From positions 1 through 35,568 of the forward strand of contig CAZSFR010000005.1 of assembly GCA_964606295.1 (NCBI GenBank): 35,568 nucleotides of DNA, given 5' to 3'. Source of the stretch: JAGOPB01 sp964606295 (GTDB lineage Bacteria > Patescibacteriota > Minisyncoccia > Phycocordibacterales > UBA9973). Positions within the stretch are counted from its first letter, which is position 1. The number at the start of each line of letters is the position of its first letter. Below are positions 14,707 to 21,991 of this stretch, piece after piece. The notes under the pieces are model-generated. The model was not told where the DNA came from, did not search any database, and was given only the letters and a program-made list of their open reading frames with translations. The translations under genes were made by a program, and so were the position numbers.

Positions 14707-14771
14707 ATAATCCAAGGTATTGGTATTACACACGGCATATCCTAGAAAGAGTATTGCACTTTCTTATTACA

Positions 14772-14794
14772 AATGCAAATGACTTGCATTGCAA
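14772..14794. promoter_or_regulatory. Candidate Fur/Zur-type operator in the ZIP-fur divergent region
   Basis: AATGCAA-ATGAC-TTGCATT is a perfect 7-5-7 inverted repeat (14772-14790). A second overlapping one, TTGCA-T-TGCAA (14784-14794), follows. The size and overlapping arrangement resemble Fur-family boxes, and the neighbour at 14937 is a Fur-family protein. Binding is inference. Confidence 0.5.
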
Positions 14795-14891
14795 AACCTG
14801 TGGATATCTGGCATACTGAAAATGTTGTTTAAAAGAAAAAGGCGCCTGGGAGGATCGCACTCAACCGCTCAAGATAGAGAGAAAAGTAAAA

Positions 14892-14916
14892 TAATTTCAA
14901 ATTTCAAATTTCAAAT
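14892..14916. repeat. Three tandem copies of a 7-base unit (ATTTCAA)
   Basis: The unit ATTTCAA is repeated three times just upstream of the Fur-family gene, in the would-be leader. It shares its 7-base period with the repeat inside fmt at 22577-22604. Confidence 0.6.
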
Positions 14917-14936
14917 CTAAAAACAAAATTTCATTT

Positions 14937-15383
14937 ATGAGCAAGAAAACCTCTGACATTTCAGAAACATATAAACAGATACTTAAAGCAAAGAAATTGA
15001 AACCCACCAAAAGGCGGATGCTTTTGCTTTTGTATCTTGCGAAGCAAAAGAGCCCTGTATCGCCCAATATGATCTTTTCCGTACTCGGAAAAGATATGGA
15101 TCTCGTGACAATATATCGCAACGTTGAGCACTTCCTCGCCAAAGATATTATGAAACAAGTCGATTTTGGGCATGAGGAAAAGTATTATGAACTAAAAGAC
15201 GTAGCGAACGATCACCATCATCTTATTTGTCGGCGATGCCGGAAGATGACGGATTTCGTCGGTTGCCATATTGAACACATAGTGAGAGATGCGCTCCGCC
15301 AAAACAGGAATTTTGTTGTTGTTGATGCGCATTCACTGGAACTTTTTGGATATTGCAAGAAGTGTTATAATCCCAGAGTATGA
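14937..15383 (+). CDS. Fur-family metalloregulator (Fur/Zur/PerR type)
   Basis: 148-aa winged-helix repressor. The N-terminal DNA-binding domain (10-85) contains KPTKRRMLLLLYLA and the recognition helix region DMDLVTIYRNVEHF. The dimerisation domain has DHHHLICRRC (C98, C101), AHSLELFGYC (H132, C140) and C143, giving the structural Zn site CxxC...CxxC plus His-rich regulatory ligands. Which metal it senses cannot be read from sequence, but divergence from a ZIP transporter favours zinc (Zur-like). It leads an overlapping gene string: its stop overlaps the thioredoxin-like start by 4 bases. Confidence 0.92.
   Translation: MSKKTSDISETYKQILKAKKLKPTKRRMLLLLYLAKQKSPVSPNMIFSVLGKDMDLVTIYRNVEHFLAKDIMKQVDFGHEEKYYELKDVANDHHHLICRRCRKMTDFVGCHIEHIVRDALRQNRNFVVVDAHSLELFGYCKKCYNPRV
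15363..15371 (+). promoter_or_regulatory. Internal extended -10 box (TGT-TATAAT) before the thioredoxin-like gene
   Basis: A perfect extended -10 box inside the last codons of the Fur-family gene, ending 8 bases before the next ATG. It allows the redox genes to be expressed without the regulator. Confidence 0.55.
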
Positions 15384-15943
15384 ACAAACTAACCATTGTT
15401 TCTATTTGCATTTTTGTAGCGATTGTTGTTGTTCTTGTATTTGTCGGTGTTCGCGCCAACAAAAAGCCAGGAAAGCATGACTCCTTTGCGCAGTGTATTT
15501 CAGACACAGGAGCAAAGTTTTATGGAGCTTTTTGGTGTCCACATTGTGCTGATCAGAAAAAGGAATTTGGTACCTCAGCAAAATACTTGGTGTACGTTGA
15601 ATGTTCAACGCCAGACGGCAAAGGTCAGACGCAAGTCTGCGTTGATGAGAAGATCGAGGGATATCCGACATGGATACATGAGTACGGCTTCTCATATACA
15701 TCTGAAGGAGAGCCGGAACAATGTGGCTTGAGAGGAACGCCAGATCTCTCGCCCGATTGCCAGAAAGTAGCATCCGAGTTTCTTAAAAGCTGGATTTTCC
15801 CGGGCAGACTTGTTGTCCAATCAGAAACTGATCCGACGATTGTAGGAAGTGTTTATGACTTTGCGCCAAACACGCGAACAGGTCAAATGAGTTTGGAACA
15901 ATTTGAGCAGTCAACAGAATGTGAATTACCACCTGAAGTATAA
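15380..15943 (+). CDS. Membrane-anchored thioredoxin-fold protein (CPHC)
   Basis: 187-aa protein with an N-terminal transmembrane anchor (about 5-24) and an outward-facing thioredoxin-like domain. The redox motif is CPHC at 53-56 in GAFWCPHCADQKKEFG, and the cis-Pro loop is IEGYPTW near 91-97. Extra Cys in YVECS and QTQVC suggest a second disulphide. CPHC is the DsbA-type dipeptide, favouring oxidation of exported proteins over reduction. Its direct downstream neighbour encodes DsbB, its expected re-oxidising partner. The ATG overlaps the Fur-family stop (ATGA), so the two are translationally coupled. Confidence 0.85.
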   Translation: MNKLTIVSICIFVAIVVVLVFVGVRANKKPGKHDSFAQCISDTGAKFYGAFWCPHCADQKKEFGTSAKYLVYVECSTPDGKGQTQVCVDEKIEGYPTWIHEYGFSYTSEGEPEQCGLRGTPDLSPDCQKVASEFLKSWIFPGRLVVQSETDPTIVGSVYDFAPNTRTGQMSLEQFEQSTECELPPEV

Positions 15944-15945
15944 GT

Positions 15946-16476
15946 ATGCTTGTTCCTATCGTAAACAAACTCATGGCCGTTCTTGCGATTTTGCTTGCAA
16001 TCGGTAGTGCGAGCGTCTTGGTCGCTCTCGTATTCAGACAGACAAGAGCGCCTTTTATGCTCTTTATAAAAAAGTATTCTGTAACAATCGGTGCTCTGGT
16101 TTCAGTCGGCGCGGTACTAGGGAGCCTCTTTTATTCAGAAATTGCAGGATTTGAGCCGTGTCCACTTTGTTGGTGGCAGAGGATATTTATTTATTCTTCG
16201 GCGGTGATACTTCTCGTTGCTGTATTCAAAAAGAGAAATGACGCATATGTTTATGTTTTGCCACTTTCAGTCGTGGGTATATCCTTCGCCGTCAATCAGC
16301 TTGTTTTGACTTGGTTTCCAGGTAACGGTTTCGGGTGCGACGCAGTTGAACTCTGTACCAAGCTTTATATCAATGAATTCGGTTTTATCACGATTCCTCT
16401 CTTATCATTTTTGGTCTTCGTATCACTTATACTTCTTTCAGTACAGAGTAGAAAAGATAACGTGAAAACGCAATGA
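15946..16476 (+). CDS. dsbB: DsbB/BdbC-family disulphide oxidoreductase
   Basis: 176-aa membrane protein with four to five transmembrane segments. The two required Cys pairs are present: CPLC at 72-75 followed by WWQR (the quinone-site Arg), and C131/C137 in GFGCDAVELC. This enzyme passes electrons from a DsbA-like thioredoxin to quinone. It follows the CPHC protein after 2 bases and overlaps the next gene by 4. DsbB normally needs a respiratory quinone, which CPR bacteria often cannot make, so the final acceptor here is open. Confidence 0.9.
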   Translation: MLVPIVNKLMAVLAILLAIGSASVLVALVFRQTRAPFMLFIKKYSVTIGALVSVGAVLGSLFYSEIAGFEPCPLCWWQRIFIYSSAVILLVAVFKKRNDAYVYVLPLSVVGISFAVNQLVLTWFPGNGFGCDAVELCTKLYINEFGFITIPLLSFLVFVSLILLSVQSRKDNVKTQ

Positions 16477-17390
16477 TGTCTATGAAGAAAATTGCAGTCA
16501 TGGGCCCCGCTCTTATCGTCCTTGCAGCATTTTTGTGGGCATTTGATGGAGTGATTCGACGAAGTCTCTATGGCCTTCCACCGATTTCTATTATTTTTTT
16601 TGAGCACGCAATCGGGCTTTTGATACTTTTACCATTTACGTGGCGGTTGCTGAAGAATGCAACGCTAACTCGTAGAGAGTGGGGATATGTTTTGCTTGTT
16701 TCGTTTCTATCAGGTCTTTTGGGTACACTTTTTTTCACAACAGCTCTCCTGAAAGTAAGTTTCATTTCTTTTTCTGTTGTATTTTTGTTGCAGAAGCTTC
16801 AGCCAATATTTGCTATTACCACAGCAAGATTATTTCTCAAAGAAAAGATAGAAGGTCGCTATATTTTTTGGGCGATACTCGCTTTAGTATCTGCGTTTTT
16901 TGTAACATTTCCAAACGGTGATATCAATTGGGTAACTGGCAAAGGAACCATCGTTGCCGCAATTTTTGCTTTGCTTGCGGCGGTGGCATGGGGATCTTCG
17001 ACGACATTTTCCAAAATTGCATTAACACAACAAAACCCCAAAGTTATCACCACATTGCGATTTCTTCTGACGACGATAATGGCGTTTATTGCTATTTTCG
17101 TCCTCGGTAAGCACACGGATTTTCGTTTACCTGTCACAAGCGAGTTCTGGCGATTTTTCGTTATCGCACTTTCGACAGGCATGGTGGCGCTTCTCATATA
17201 TTACAAAGGTTTGAAGTCAACACCAGTGCGAGTCGCGACAATACTTGAACTTGTCTTTCCTGTCGTAGCTATTTTCATAGATGTGATACTGTACGACAGC
17301 GTTCTATTGGTATCCCAATACATCGCTGGTGCAGTCCTACTTTTTACTATGTATCGAATAACAGTATTACAACAAAAGAATGAAATTTAA
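16473..17390 (+). CDS. EamA/DMT-superfamily transporter
   Basis: 305-aa permease with ten transmembrane segments in two five-helix EamA repeats (about 10-140 and 155-300). Motifs include AAFLWAFDGVIRRSL near the N-terminus, LQKLQPIFAI with FLKEKI at the end of the first repeat, and ILELVFPVVAIFID in the second. The start overlaps the dsbB stop by 4 bases, and its end overlaps the riboflavin kinase start by 11 bases. DMT transporters of the RibN type carry riboflavin, so tight coupling to a flavin kinase makes a riboflavin importer a reasonable hypothesis. Sequence alone cannot fix the substrate. Confidence 0.88.
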   Translation: MMSMKKIAVMGPALIVLAAFLWAFDGVIRRSLYGLPPISIIFFEHAIGLLILLPFTWRLLKNATLTRREWGYVLLVSFLSGLLGTLFFTTALLKVSFISFSVVFLLQKLQPIFAITTARLFLKEKIEGRYIFWAILALVSAFFVTFPNGDINWVTGKGTIVAAIFALLAAVAWGSSTTFSKIALTQQNPKVITTLRFLLTTIMAFIAIFVLGKHTDFRLPVTSEFWRFFVIALSTGMVALLIYYKGLKSTPVRVATILELVFPVVAIFIDVILYDSVLLVSQYIAGAVLLFTMYRITVLQQKNEI

Positions 17391-17757
17391 TTCTACTGCA
17401 ATCAAGGGTCACGGGCGTGGCAAAAAGCTCGGTTATCCAACTATCAACCTACTCCTTCCGCCAGACGTTATCATCGGCATGACAGATGGTATTTATTCTG
17501 CATGGGCATATGTTGATGGGGAAAAGTATCCCGCAGCTCTTTATCTTGGGCCTGTACCTGTTTTTGAACAGACTGAGAAGACTCTCGAGCTTCACCTCAT
17601 CAACGCACTCTATATAAGCGTCAACCCTGGCGATCAGATAGAATGTGATGTTGTCGGTTATATCCGCCCCGTGATGGATTTCGGGTCTCCAGAGCTATTG
17701 GTACGACAAATGGGAAAGGACGTCGAAGACATTAAGAAGATGCTCAAAATCCAATAG
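17380..17757 (+). CDS. Stand-alone riboflavin kinase domain
   Basis: 125-aa protein equal to the C-terminal kinase half of bacterial RibF: GHGRGKKLGYPTIN at 10-23 (phosphate and Mg-binding PTxN), DGIYSAWAYVDG near 36-47, then YLGPVPVFEQ and LELHLIN. It should phosphorylate riboflavin to FMN. The FMN adenylyltransferase half is absent, so FAD must be made by another protein or acquired. No riboflavin synthesis genes are in the window. The start overlaps the EamA gene by 11 bases. The gene ends 3 bases before a strong promoter for a separate transcript. Confidence 0.88.
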   Translation: MKFNSTAIKGHGRGKKLGYPTINLLLPPDVIIGMTDGIYSAWAYVDGEKYPAALYLGPVPVFEQTEKTLELHLINALYISVNPGDQIECDVVGYIRPVMDFGSPELLVRQMGKDVEDIKKMLKIQ

Positions 17758-17760
17758 TTA

Positions 17761-17788
17761 TTGACAAATATTTCAAACCCGTTATAAT
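17761..17788 (+). promoter_or_regulatory. Consensus promoter of the 17.8-kb candidate small RNA
   Basis: Perfect TTGACA (17761-17766), a 16-base spacer and perfect TATAAT (17783-17788): the strongest promoter in the window by consensus. Confidence 0.85.
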
Positions 17789-17794
17789 CAATTT

Positions 17795-17930
17795 ATGTCA
17801 GCGAAAAGCTATTTTCAAATTCGACGATGCGCAACCCGAGATCAATCCTTGAGGCTGCTTTTAGCTATTTAAATCTCCACAAATTTCATATTCGAATCTC
17901 TCAAAGCGGCCTCACAAGGTCGTGTTTTTA
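17795..17930 (+). ncRNA. Candidate structured small RNA
   Basis: Transcript expected from the consensus promoter, with no conserved protein. TGAGGCTGCTTT (17850-17861) pairs with AAAGCGGCCTCA (17903-17914) in a 12-bp helix with one G-U pair, closing a 41-base apical region; CCTT/AAGG extends it past a bulge. A T-run (17925-17929) follows. A 25-codon ORF (17795-17872) starts 6 bases after the -10 box, the leaderless spacing of this genome, so a tiny peptide is the alternative. No known RNA family is recognised. Confidence 0.5.
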
Positions 17931-17978
17931 ATTCATATAAATACATTAAAAACTAAATAAAGGCTAGTTACCTAATCT

Positions 17979-18011
17979 GGTATGCGCTACAGATACCGCG
18001 TGAGTGTATCT
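17979..18011 (+). other. Two mutually exclusive hairpins before the GRDP-like gene
   Basis: GGTAT (17979-17983) can pair with ATACC (17993-17997), or AGATAC (17991-17996) with GTATCT (18006-18011). The arms overlap, so only one can form. T-rich sequence follows, about 30 bases before the ATG at 18040. Confidence 0.4.
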
Positions 18012-18039
18012 ATATTTTCTTATTTAAAAATATAAATAA

Positions 18040-18465
18040 ATGAAATCATCGAACGAAAAAATCGTAGCAATCCAGAATTTGGATCTAGCTAACATTGCAT
18101 GGAAATTACAACAGTCCACATCGGATGGTGCGCAAGCTTGGTCAGAGAAGCAAACAGAAAAGGCTGTTGAAGAATATAGAAAATTTCTTATGCTTTGTAT
18201 CATTTATCCTGAAAAATCTATTGTTCCAACAGTTGAAGCTGATGAAGTTTGGCACATGCATATTCTCGATACAGTGAAGTATCATGAGGATTGTAATAGT
18301 ATTTTCGGGAAATACATCCACCATATTCCAGCTTATCAGGAAGTGTTTGAAAACGAGTATTCGGAAACGCAAATACTTTACGCCGAAGCGTTCAAAGTTG
18401 ATTTATCCGGTACTTACATGCGTTGTAGTAGATGCAAGCGAGACGGTGAGTGTCATCGCAATTAA
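18040..18465 (+). CDS. GRDP-like (DUF1399-related) protein, possibly truncated by an in-frame stop
   Basis: 141-aa soluble protein with the core motif of glycine-rich-domain-containing proteins: ADEVWHMHILDTVKYHEDC at 67-85, then GKYIHHIPAYQEVF (90-103). The HxH, Cys85 and HH residues could bind metal. The protein ends in a Cys-rich tail RCSRCKRDGECHRN. Directly after the TAA stop the same frame continues RCKRCSPCKRSKK and reaches a second TAA at 18505-18507. The stop therefore cuts an evident CxxC-type tail, pointing to a nonsense mutation, readthrough or a sequence error. The function of the family in bacteria is unknown. Confidence 0.75.
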   Translation: MKSSNEKIVAIQNLDLANIAWKLQQSTSDGAQAWSEKQTEKAVEEYRKFLMLCIIYPEKSIVPTVEADEVWHMHILDTVKYHEDCNSIFGKYIHHIPAYQEVFENEYSETQILYAEAFKVDLSGTYMRCSRCKRDGECHRN

Positions 18466-18523
18466 AGATGTAAACGATGCAGTCCGTGTAAGCGAAGCAA
18501 AAAATAAGTAATTAAAAAAGTAT

Positions 18524-18549
18524 AGCAGGCCTTAAAGCCTGCTTTTTTT
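18524..18549 (+). terminator. Terminator after the GRDP-like gene
   Basis: AGCAGGC / GCCTGCT stem with loop CTTAAA and a run of seven T. Confidence 0.9.
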
Positions 18550-18558
18550 ATGCTTTTC

Positions 18559-18567
18559 TGGTAAAAT
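18559..18567 (+). promoter_or_regulatory. Extended -10 box (TGG-TAAAAT) of the M1 aminopeptidase
   Basis: Ends 7 bases before the ATG at 18575, right after the upstream terminator. Confidence 0.55.
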
Positions 18568-18574
18568 ACCCTTT

Positions 18575-21157
18575 ATGCAAAAGAAAAATACAGAGAAAAA
18601 AGGATTGAAAAGACCATCGGTCAGGCTTGGAAGCTCTGTTGTACCGACGCGCTACAAGCTCACCCTTGCCCCAGATTTGGACGCAGGGACGTTCAAAGGA
18701 GAGGAAAGGATAGATGTTGTGATTTTCAAAGGCTTGCGCGAGATAACCCTTCACTCCAAGGATCTCGAAATTCTTGCTAGCAAAATCTCTTTTGCGAAAA
18801 CTGATGTTTTCGCAAAGAAAATCTCTTACGATGCCAAAAGGGAAACAGCGACACTCTTGTTCGAAAAAATAATTCCAAAAGGAAAGGCAAAACTCTCGCT
18901 CGAATTCCGCGGGCTACTTTCTGATTCTCTGCGCGGATTTTACAAAAGCAAATACATGCACGAGGGAGTCGAGAGAACAATCGCAACAACGCAGTTTGAA
19001 GCGACAGACGCGAGGCGTGCATTTCCATGTTTTGACGAACCTGCACACAAAGCAGTTTTCCACGTCTCACTTGTTGTCCCATCTAACAAGACTGCGATCT
19101 CAAACACTCTCCCGATTGCAACGCGTGAACATACTCCAGGTTATCAAATTATTGATTTCGCTCCGACACCGAAGATGTCCACGTACCTTCTCGCATTCAT
19201 CATAGGCGACTTCGAGTTCTTAGAACGCAAGACAAAATCCGGAGTGAAAGTGAGAGTTTTCACAACTGCTGGCAAGAAGCATCAGGGCAAATTCGCTCTC
19301 GATACGACAGTGCGCTGTCTTGAATTCTACGAATCCTATTTCGGTATTCCGTATCCGCTCGATACTCTCGACACCATCGCACTTCCTGATTTCGAATCTG
19401 CGGCAATGGAGAACTGGGGAGCAATCACGTACAGAGAAAGCGCACTTTTGGTAGATGACGAACATACATCACTCTCATCAAAGCAGTGGACAGCTATCGT
19501 CATTTGCCACGAACTTGCGCATCAATGGTTTGGAAATTTGGTGACGATGGAGTGGTGGACGGATCTCTGGCTCAACGAAGGGTTCGCATCGTATATAGAA
19601 TACCTCGCAGCTGACAAGCTTTTTCCTGAGTGGAAATTGTGGGAGCAATTCGTCGCGATTGATTTGGCGATTGCGCTTCGTCTCGATTCGCTCCAGACGA
19701 CGCATCCGATCGAAGTAGATGTACATGATCCGTCAGAAATTGGAGAAATATTCGATGAGATTTCGTACCAGAAAGGTGCGAGCGTCATCCGCATGCTCGC
19801 AGAATACATTGGTGAGCGAGATTTCCGGGACGGACTCCGCTACTATCTCAAAAAACATAGTTATAAAAATACTCTCACGACAGACCTATGGGATGCATTT
19901 GAAAAAATATCAAAGAAGCCCGTCAAGAAAATGATGCACGTCTGGACACGCAAAGGGGGACACCCTGTAGTGTCGGTAGAAGAAAAAAGGGGACAGCTCG
20001 TTTTTTCACAGGAGAGATTTTTCCGAAGCGCTATCTCAAAGAAAAATGCAAAAGACAAAACTCTCTGGCCGATTCCGCTTTCTATATTCGCAGGAAGCGA
20101 GCACAAAGTTACAAAAGTCTTCATGGAGAGGAGAACATACACAATGCCTAAGCCGAACACTCCGTGGCTCAAACTCAACACAGACGAGACGGGTGTTTAC
20201 CGTACAAAATACTCGCCTGAGCTTTTGAAAACGCTTCATCGTCCGATAGAAGAAATGAAGCTCACTCCCGAAGACCGCCTCGGCATCATTCGAGACTTGT
20301 TCGCCCTCACTGAAGCGGGTGAAATGCCAACTGACCTCGTGCTCGAATTCGTTGCATCATATCGCAAGGAAACATCGTACATCGTCTGGTCAGAAATACT
20401 CTCGGGACTTTCGCGTGTGAAAAATCTATATCACGGAGCGGAATGGACCAAGGGATATGATGCGTATGTGAGATGGATCTTGGATCCGATTGTTACGCAT
20501 ATAGGATTTGAGAAGAAAGAGAGTGAAGCTCACTCTGACACACTTCTTCGCTCTATGGTACTTTCTGTGGCGTCGGCTTACGGTGTTCCTCGAGTTGTGA
20601 CACACGCAAAGCGACTCTTCCAAAAAGGCAAAGTGCATCCAGACTTACGAGGCTTCGTCTACGTTGCTTATGCTCGACATGGGGGTGAGACTAACTACAA
20701 GAGACTTCTTGCTCTATACAAGAGCGAAACGCTTCATGAGGAAAAGAACCGTTTAGCGGGTGCTATGACTCATTTTAGAGACAAGACACTGCTTGCAAGG
20801 ACGTTGGATTTTTCACTCTCGAGTAATGTTCGTACACAGGACGCTCCCTCGATCATTGCTGGAGTGTTGATGAATCAGCACGGTCGTGATATCGCTTGGA
20901 AATTTATCAAGGCGAATTGGAAAGAGCTTTTGAATCGCTATGGTATGGGAGGTCACACTCTCTCACGTGTCGTCAAACCCGTTGGATTTTTTGTCACAGA
21001 GAAAACTGCAAAAGACGTTCAAGCATTTTTCAAAAAGCATGCACATCCTGGAGCAGAGAGAGCGGTAGCTCAGGCGCTCGAGGGCATACGAGCAAATGCG
21101 ATGTGGAGGGAGAAGGAGAAAAAGGTGGTGAAGAAGTTTGCACAAAAATATAAATAA
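18575..21157 (+). CDS. M1-family zinc aminopeptidase
   Basis: 860-aa metalloaminopeptidase of the puromycin-sensitive/ERAP-like M1 group. The exopeptidase motif (usually GAMEN) is AAMEN at 276-280. The zinc site is HELAH at 312-316 with the third ligand Glu335 in WLNEGF (HExxH-x18-E). The transition-state Tyr is expected in ISYQKGASVIRML downstream. The N-terminal beta-saddle (about 15-220) and a C-terminal ERAP1_C-like helical domain (about 500-850) complete the fold. No signal peptide, so cytosolic peptide degradation, probably feeding amino acids to an organism poor in biosynthesis. At 2.6 kb it is the largest gene of the window. Confidence 0.96.
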   Translation: MQKKNTEKKGLKRPSVRLGSSVVPTRYKLTLAPDLDAGTFKGEERIDVVIFKGLREITLHSKDLEILASKISFAKTDVFAKKISYDAKRETATLLFEKIIPKGKAKLSLEFRGLLSDSLRGFYKSKYMHEGVERTIATTQFEATDARRAFPCFDEPAHKAVFHVSLVVPSNKTAISNTLPIATREHTPGYQIIDFAPTPKMSTYLLAFIIGDFEFLERKTKSGVKVRVFTTAGKKHQGKFALDTTVRCLEFYESYFGIPYPLDTLDTIALPDFESAAMENWGAITYRESALLVDDEHTSLSSKQWTAIVICHELAHQWFGNLVTMEWWTDLWLNEGFASYIEYLAADKLFPEWKLWEQFVAIDLAIALRLDSLQTTHPIEVDVHDPSEIGEIFDEISYQKGASVIRMLAEYIGERDFRDGLRYYLKKHSYKNTLTTDLWDAFEKISKKPVKKMMHVWTRKGGHPVVSVEEKRGQLVFSQERFFRSAISKKNAKDKTLWPIPLSIFAGSEHKVTKVFMERRTYTMPKPNTPWLKLNTDETGVYRTKYSPELLKTLHRPIEEMKLTPEDRLGIIRDLFALTEAGEMPTDLVLEFVASYRKETSYIVWSEILSGLSRVKNLYHGAEWTKGYDAYVRWILDPIVTHIGFEKKESEAHSDTLLRSMVLSVASAYGVPRVVTHAKRLFQKGKVHPDLRGFVYVAYARHGGETNYKRLLALYKSETLHEEKNRLAGAMTHFRDKTLLARTLDFSLSSNVRTQDAPSIIAGVLMNQHGRDIAWKFIKANWKELLNRYGMGGHTLSRVVKPVGFFVTEKTAKDVQAFFKKHAHPGAERAVAQALEGIRANAMWREKEKKVVKKFAQKYK

Positions 21158-21182
21158 CAAGTTTTTATCCATACAGTTCAAA

Positions 21183-21212
21183 AGCACGAATAATTTTGTG
21201 CTCGAAATTTTT
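21183..21212 (+). terminator. Probable terminator after the M1 aminopeptidase
   Basis: AGCAC (21183-21187) / GTGCT (21198-21202) stem followed after a few bases by a T-tract. The stem is short. Confidence 0.5.
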
Positions 21213-21334
21213 TTCATGTCCTACTGAATGACAAATGCTATTTAATCGTTCGGGGGGTGCTCGAAGCCAAGCTTCTGCGCAAGGCTTTTGAACTGCATGG
21301 ATGCAGATTGTAAAAAATCAATTCCAAAGTACAA

Positions 21335-21547
21335 ATGTATATTCATACAAAAGTAATAGCTAATGCAAGGAAGGAAAGCTTTGAGGAAATTAAGGCAGGG
21401 TATTTTGCGATTTCGGTGAAGGAAAAAGCTGAAGGGAATAAGGCGAATAAACGTGTTGTTGAATTGCTGGAAGAGCATTTCAAAACAAAAAATGTCCGTA
21501 TTATAAATGGACATCAATCACCGTCAAAGCTTGTTTCAGTTGAATAA
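21335..21547 (+). CDS. DUF167 (UPF0235/YggU) family protein
   Basis: 70-aa protein with the DUF167 pattern: TKVIANARKESFEEI, then VKEKAEGNKANKRVVELL (29-46) and the closing VRIINGHQSPSKLVSVE. The GNKANK loop and GxxSxxK end are the family hallmarks. The role is unknown; structures show a small alpha/beta fold. The gene stands alone. The 177 bases before it hold the aminopeptidase terminator and a short TGCAT-GG-ATGCA palindrome but no clear promoter. Confidence 0.88.
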   Translation: MYIHTKVIANARKESFEEIKAGYFAISVKEKAEGNKANKRVVELLEEHFKTKNVRIINGHQSPSKLVSVE

Positions 21548-21572
21548 AAAACCAGCACAACTTTATGCTGGT
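21546..21572 (-). terminator. Terminator for a minus-strand transcript
   Basis: ACCAGCA / TGCTGGT hairpin (8-base loop). The T-run is on the minus-strand side (six T), and none follows on the plus side. It fits the end of the broken minus-strand gene at 21580. Confidence 0.75.
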
Positions 21573-21579
21573 GGAATAG

Positions 21580-21764
21580 TTACAAATTTTTTTGAAAGAA
21601 GCTAATACAACAAAGGAATTTATATATTTCCTCTGCCTCTTTTGAAAGTTTTGTGTGGTTTCCACGCCCTCATGCGGTACAGGAAAGTCATAACAATCTT
21701 CTAAAAGTTTGAGAAAATAATTAATTTCACTTTGCATTTGTGAGTTTGTTACATACTTGATCAT
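21580..21764 (-). pseudogene. Frameshifted small gene of unknown function
   Basis: Reading leftwards from the ATG at 21764, one frame gives MIKYVTNSQMQSEINYFLKL followed by LEDCYDFPVPHEG. Shortly after, another frame takes over with protein-like sequence GNHTKLSKEAEEIYKFL and ends in TAA at 21582-21580, only 8 bases before the minus-strand terminator. The undisrupted first frame instead runs through the terminator into the DUF167 gene. One indel near 21672 in a G-rich stretch explains this. The family is unknown; it could also be a sequencing error in an intact gene of about 60 codons. Confidence 0.45.
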
Positions 21765-21835
21765 CAATGGATGATTGCGGTGTATTTCTTTGAGTAAGTT
21801 TTGGTTTTGTACTTTTCTTTATTTATATGTAAAAG

Positions 21836-21867
21836 AATAAAAGCCCATCTTGCGAAGGGCTTTTATT
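21836..21867. terminator. Bidirectional terminator
   Basis: Perfect 11-bp stem AATAAAAGCCC / GGGCTTTTATT with a 10-base loop, in the 227-base gap between the broken gene and fmt. T-rich tracts lie on both sides. Confidence 0.7.
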
Positions 21868-21903
21868 GAGATTCCTGTATTTGCAAAGTTAGGAAATAGC
21901 AGT

Positions 21904-21934
21904 AAAAGGCCTCCATGAGAAGGTCTTCTTGCTT
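21904..21934. terminator. Candidate terminator of the lepB-hisS-def-fmt operon
   Basis: AAGGCCT / AGGTCTT hairpin (one G-U pair) about 60 bases past the fmt stop, with short T-tracts on both strands. Weaker than the neighbouring hairpin at 21836. Confidence 0.45.
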
Positions 21935-21991
21935 TTCTTAGTTGTAAATATGTATTGCATAATTAGTGTATTAAATAATATCGAAAAATTA

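Noticed and set aside
14840..14880. GGCGCCTGGGAGGATCG as a possible tRNA or mobile-element end
   Set aside because: No partner stem or inverted repeat of fitting length nearby; only a short GGCGCC palindrome.
17965..18012. tRNA-like fragment (TGGTATGCGCTACAGATACC)
   Set aside because: No acceptor stem, no T-loop consensus and no plausible anticodon arm. Better explained as two alternative hairpins.
18284..18511. 75-codon plus-strand frame overlapping the GRDP-like gene
   Set aside because: It is the shifted frame of a gene with a clear family motif. The Cys-rich end that attracts attention belongs to the frame of the main gene past its stop.
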